64,000 nt of DNA, from the NCBI RefSeq assembly GCF_013376005.1, contig NZ_JABMJK010000004.1:542858-606857 (forward strand), in the 5' to 3' direction. The notes beneath the pieces were generated by a model. The model worked only from the letters and a program-made list of their open reading frames with translations. It had not been told where the DNA came from and ran no database searches. The stretch comes from Duganella sp. SG902 (lineage in GTDB: Bacteria > Pseudomonadota > Gammaproteobacteria > Burkholderiales > Burkholderiaceae_D). Within the stretch, counting starts at the first letter, position 1, and each line of letters begins with the position of its first letter. Both the position numbers and the translations under genes were made by a program. Shown here piece by piece: positions 62,499-64,000 of the stretch.

Positions 62499-62683
62499 GG
62501 TTTGTTGTTCTTATGCATGTCGCCTGCGACCATGTCACCGCCAACAAAGTTGCCAGTTTGCTTAACTTTGGTGGTTCGGCTCGAATCGACGAACCGCTTA
62601 GAGTATGCTATCCGCACCGTCCAACCCGCACCAAGCCCAGCAATGAATGTGCCTACGTGCGTCGCCAAAGATGTCCAGTCCAT
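62495..62683 (-). CDS. Small membrane protein with TG-VGG tag, first gene of the ABC-3C operon
   Basis: 62 residues. An N-terminal helix 'LATHVGTFIAGLGAGWTVRI' would insert in the membrane; the tail 'VKQTGNFVGGDMVAGDMHKN' repeats the tag of the next protein. ATG at 62683 follows AGGGGAAG; an upstream in-frame ATG at 62713 has no ribosome site. Its coupling to the third component (overlap of four bases) suggests it docks the complex at the membrane or is itself the membrane effector. Confidence 0.68.
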   Translation of the reverse strand: MDWTSLATHVGTFIAGLGAGWTVRIAYSKRFVDSSRTTKVKQTGNFVGGDMVAGDMHKNNKP

Positions 62684-62713
62684 CACTTCCCCTATGCTAT
62701 GAAGTATTACCAA

Positions 62714-63058
62714 AAGTCGTTTGTAGTCAATTCTCCTACGATTTTTTCATTTTCGCAACATTTTGTGCTCAATAGCGTGAGAAAATTCCTACAGCCAGCT
62801 GGATAGTGACCAAGGACGACGTCAATGTTGCGGCTGAGGTTGGATATCTTCACAGATGCGAACTACTGCATGGGACCGAAGAGATAAAGTGTGGCGGTAC
62901 GTGAGCGTAATGAATTTTTAAAATAAGAAAATAGCGAAATCCTTACATTTCCTACTAGTCGATTGAAAATAAAGGATTTTCTATAAAGTCACTTTTCGGT
63001 TGATTTATTAAACCAAAGGTTGCATCTTCCGGTGCATTAAATCCTTTGGTTTTCTTAT
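62714..63058. other. Intergenic region, no gene seen
   Basis: About 345 AT-rich bases between the divergent ABC-3C operon and the recombinase gene. It must hold the operon promoter (minus strand) but no convincing box is seen. Near its right end lies the inverted repeat at 63010-63052. Short frames here have no ribosome site or sensible composition. Confidence 0.6.
63010..63052. repeat. Perfect 10-base inverted repeat next to the recombinase gene
   Basis: AAACCAAAGG (63010-63019) and CCTTTGGTTT (63043-63052) with a 23-base spacer containing TGCA twice. It ends seven bases before the recombinase start, so it could be a recombinase core site, an operator or a transcript hairpin. Confidence 0.5.
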
Positions 63059-63625
63059 ATGGCACAGGCAAAAACACTCACCGAAAAAGAACTTAAGCGA
63101 GTTCTTGCCTTTATTGCAATTAAACGGCATGCGGCCAGAAATCGAGCAATGCTGTTGATGACCCACTTGGCGGGGATGCGCGTCGGCGAGGTTGCCGCGC
63201 TGCTGGTCAAAGACGTGTTGTCTGACGATGGCCATGTTCGGCCGGAAATCCGCTTGCTGCCAGAACAGACAAAAGGAAGTAGGGCACGTACAGTTTTTTT
63301 AATCGAACGCCTGCAAAAGGAACTTGCCGTGTATCTGGCAACGTTGAAGCGAGTGCAGGCCGACATGCCGCTGTTCTATACACAGAAGCGTCTGGCCTTC
63401 AGCGCTAATACCTTGTGTCAGCACTTTCACTTCTTGTACAAAGAAGCAGGTTTCGATGGCGCCAGTAGTCATTCGGGACGGCGAACTTTCATCACAAATC
63501 TGGCAAGCAAAGGCGTGGGCGTCCGCGTGTTAATGGCATTAGCCGGACACCAGAACATTGCGACTACGCAGCGCGACATCGATGTGAACGACGAGATGCA
63601 GCGGGTAGCCGTGGAGCTTGCGTAG
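63059..63625 (+). CDS. Short tyrosine recombinase lacking the catalytic tyrosine
   Basis: 188 residues, catalytic domain only. Conserved Arg41 in 'LAGMRVGEVAALLV', 'HSGRRTFITNLA' (His138, Arg141) and His164 in 'LAGHQNIATTQRDIDVND' are present. The nucleophile, expected nine residues after His164 as in 'TTQRYIDVND', is Asp173 (GAC for TAC). It would therefore be unable to cleave DNA. The N-terminal core-binding domain is also absent, as in other short integrases of this group. No clear ribosome site precedes the ATG. Confidence 0.85.
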   Translation: MAQAKTLTEKELKRVLAFIAIKRHAARNRAMLLMTHLAGMRVGEVAALLVKDVLSDDGHVRPEIRLLPEQTKGSRARTVFLIERLQKELAVYLATLKRVQADMPLFYTQKRLAFSANTLCQHFHFLYKEAGFDGASSHSGRRTFITNLASKGVGVRVLMALAGHQNIATTQRDIDVNDEMQRVAVELA

Positions 63626-63721
63626 TCCTCTAGGCCGTAGTGGCGGAACAGTTAGGGATAAATATCGCAGGAGGCAACCAGCAAATGCGATATTCTGAAC
63701 TCATCGAAAACAACCTGACAG

Positions 63722-63886
63722 TCAAGGCATATGCGTGCAGGCATTGCCGTAACCGCCTGTGTTTTCACGTTGCTTCAGAAATGCTCTAATCGCGTCATGG
63801 ACATTTATCGGCCGCTCGCCGTCATAGACGACGGATTGCACTGCTTCGTGTTCCCATTTGCGAGTTAATGTTTCGGCCGTCGATCA
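63722..63886 (-). pseudogene. Decayed reading frame, possibly an integrase relic
   Basis: A 53-codon open stretch without a start reads 'ETLTRKWEHEAVQSVVYDGE', 'RPINVHDAIRAFLKQRENTG', 'GYGNACTHM' and then a stop. Composition looks coding and recalls the N-terminal, core-binding part of tyrosine recombinases, but the match is weak and the frame is cut at both ends. Confidence 0.35.
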
Positions 63887-63933
63887 TTTTGCGCCAATAC
63901 CAGGATGTAATGACCCAGCGATTCCTGCTCAAC

Positions 63934-63999
63934 TCAAGCCGCTAATGCAAATGCCTTAGCGGGTGTTTTCATGCCCAGCGCCTGATGCGGGCGCCGGTT
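63934..63999 (-). mobile_element. C-terminal end of an IS3/IS481-type transposase (partial)
   Basis: Reading from the right window edge on the minus strand gives NRRPHQALGMKTPAKAFALA and a stop. 'RPHQALG..TP' is the usual C-terminus of DDE integrase-core transposases (IS3 orfB or IS481). The rest of the element lies beyond the window; the terminal inverted repeat was not identified. Confidence 0.8.
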
Positions 64000-64000
64000 G

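Overview
The window looks like a chromosomal piece of a betaproteobacterium of the Oxalobacteraceae (Duganella/Massilia/Janthinobacterium type). This is inferred from the very GC-rich codon use, the canonical rpsP-rimM-trmD-rplS operon, betaproteobacterial families (DUF3579, CobD/CbiB-like, FimV-like), a large TonB-dependent receptor for chitin products, and REP elements of the CGTCATTCCCGCG type. No tRNA, rRNA or CRISPR array was seen.

Region by region: (1) 1-5359 holds the end of alaS, a TusA-like sulfur carrier, etfBA, a large acyl-CoA dehydrogenase and a phosphoesterase. (2) 5340-11404 holds proline dehydrogenase, two small envelope genes, the ribosomal rpsP operon, a CoA-type Nudix hydrolase and a CobD/CbiB-like membrane protein. 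(3) 11572-17096 holds a DUF3579 protein, an M16 peptidase, a GH26 mannanase and an Rrf2 regulator with a thioredoxin-reductase-like partner. (4) 17093-35211 is a chitin/N-acetylglucosamine utilisation locus. A GntR regulator, TonB receptor, GH18 chitinase and NagX lie at the left. A long minus-strand operon lies at the right: GlcNAc kinase, GntR regulator, NagA, SIS-type GlcN-6-P deaminase, ABC sugar transporter, GH3 hexosaminidase, AmpG-like permease and ABC ATPase. Both ends carry TGGTATT-N4-TGGTATT operator candidates, so the pieces probably form one regulon: outer-membrane uptake, periplasmic cleavage, import, phosphorylation, deacetylation, deamination.

(5) 35432-57747 is mixed: a DUF2807 protein with an extremely regular 39-residue repeat, ExeA and GspB separated by a GFA gene, mobB, a YjfB-type motility protein with a sigma-28-like promoter, a bufferin-type RiPP pair (DUF2282 precursor plus fused MNIO-DUF2063 maturase), fumC, a FimV-like protein, an aminotransferase, FliT, an HDOD protein, a methyltransferase, CsbD, an S9 peptidase, a MATE pump, a crystallin-like protein, and an SDR/DoxX/HxlR set.

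(6) From about 57865 the sequence turns visibly AT-richer. The 5' stub of a CbpA/DnaJ gene is cut after 13 codons and followed by a genomic island. The island carries DUF6641-like and DUF3223 genes, a TM-anchored unknown, and a tightly overlapping four-gene operon with the layout of an ABC three-component (ABC-3C) conflict system: a small membrane peptide, a third component, a middle component and an SMC-like ATPase with a zinc motif. It ends, within this window, with a tyrosine recombinase lacking its nucleophile, a decayed reading frame and the end of an IS transposase. The right edge of the island is not in the window.

The strongest candidates for something undescribed are the ABC-3C operon with its shared TG-VGG tag, the fused bufferin maturase, the DUF2807 super-repeat, and the REP elements translated in frame at the starts of two adjacent transporter genes.
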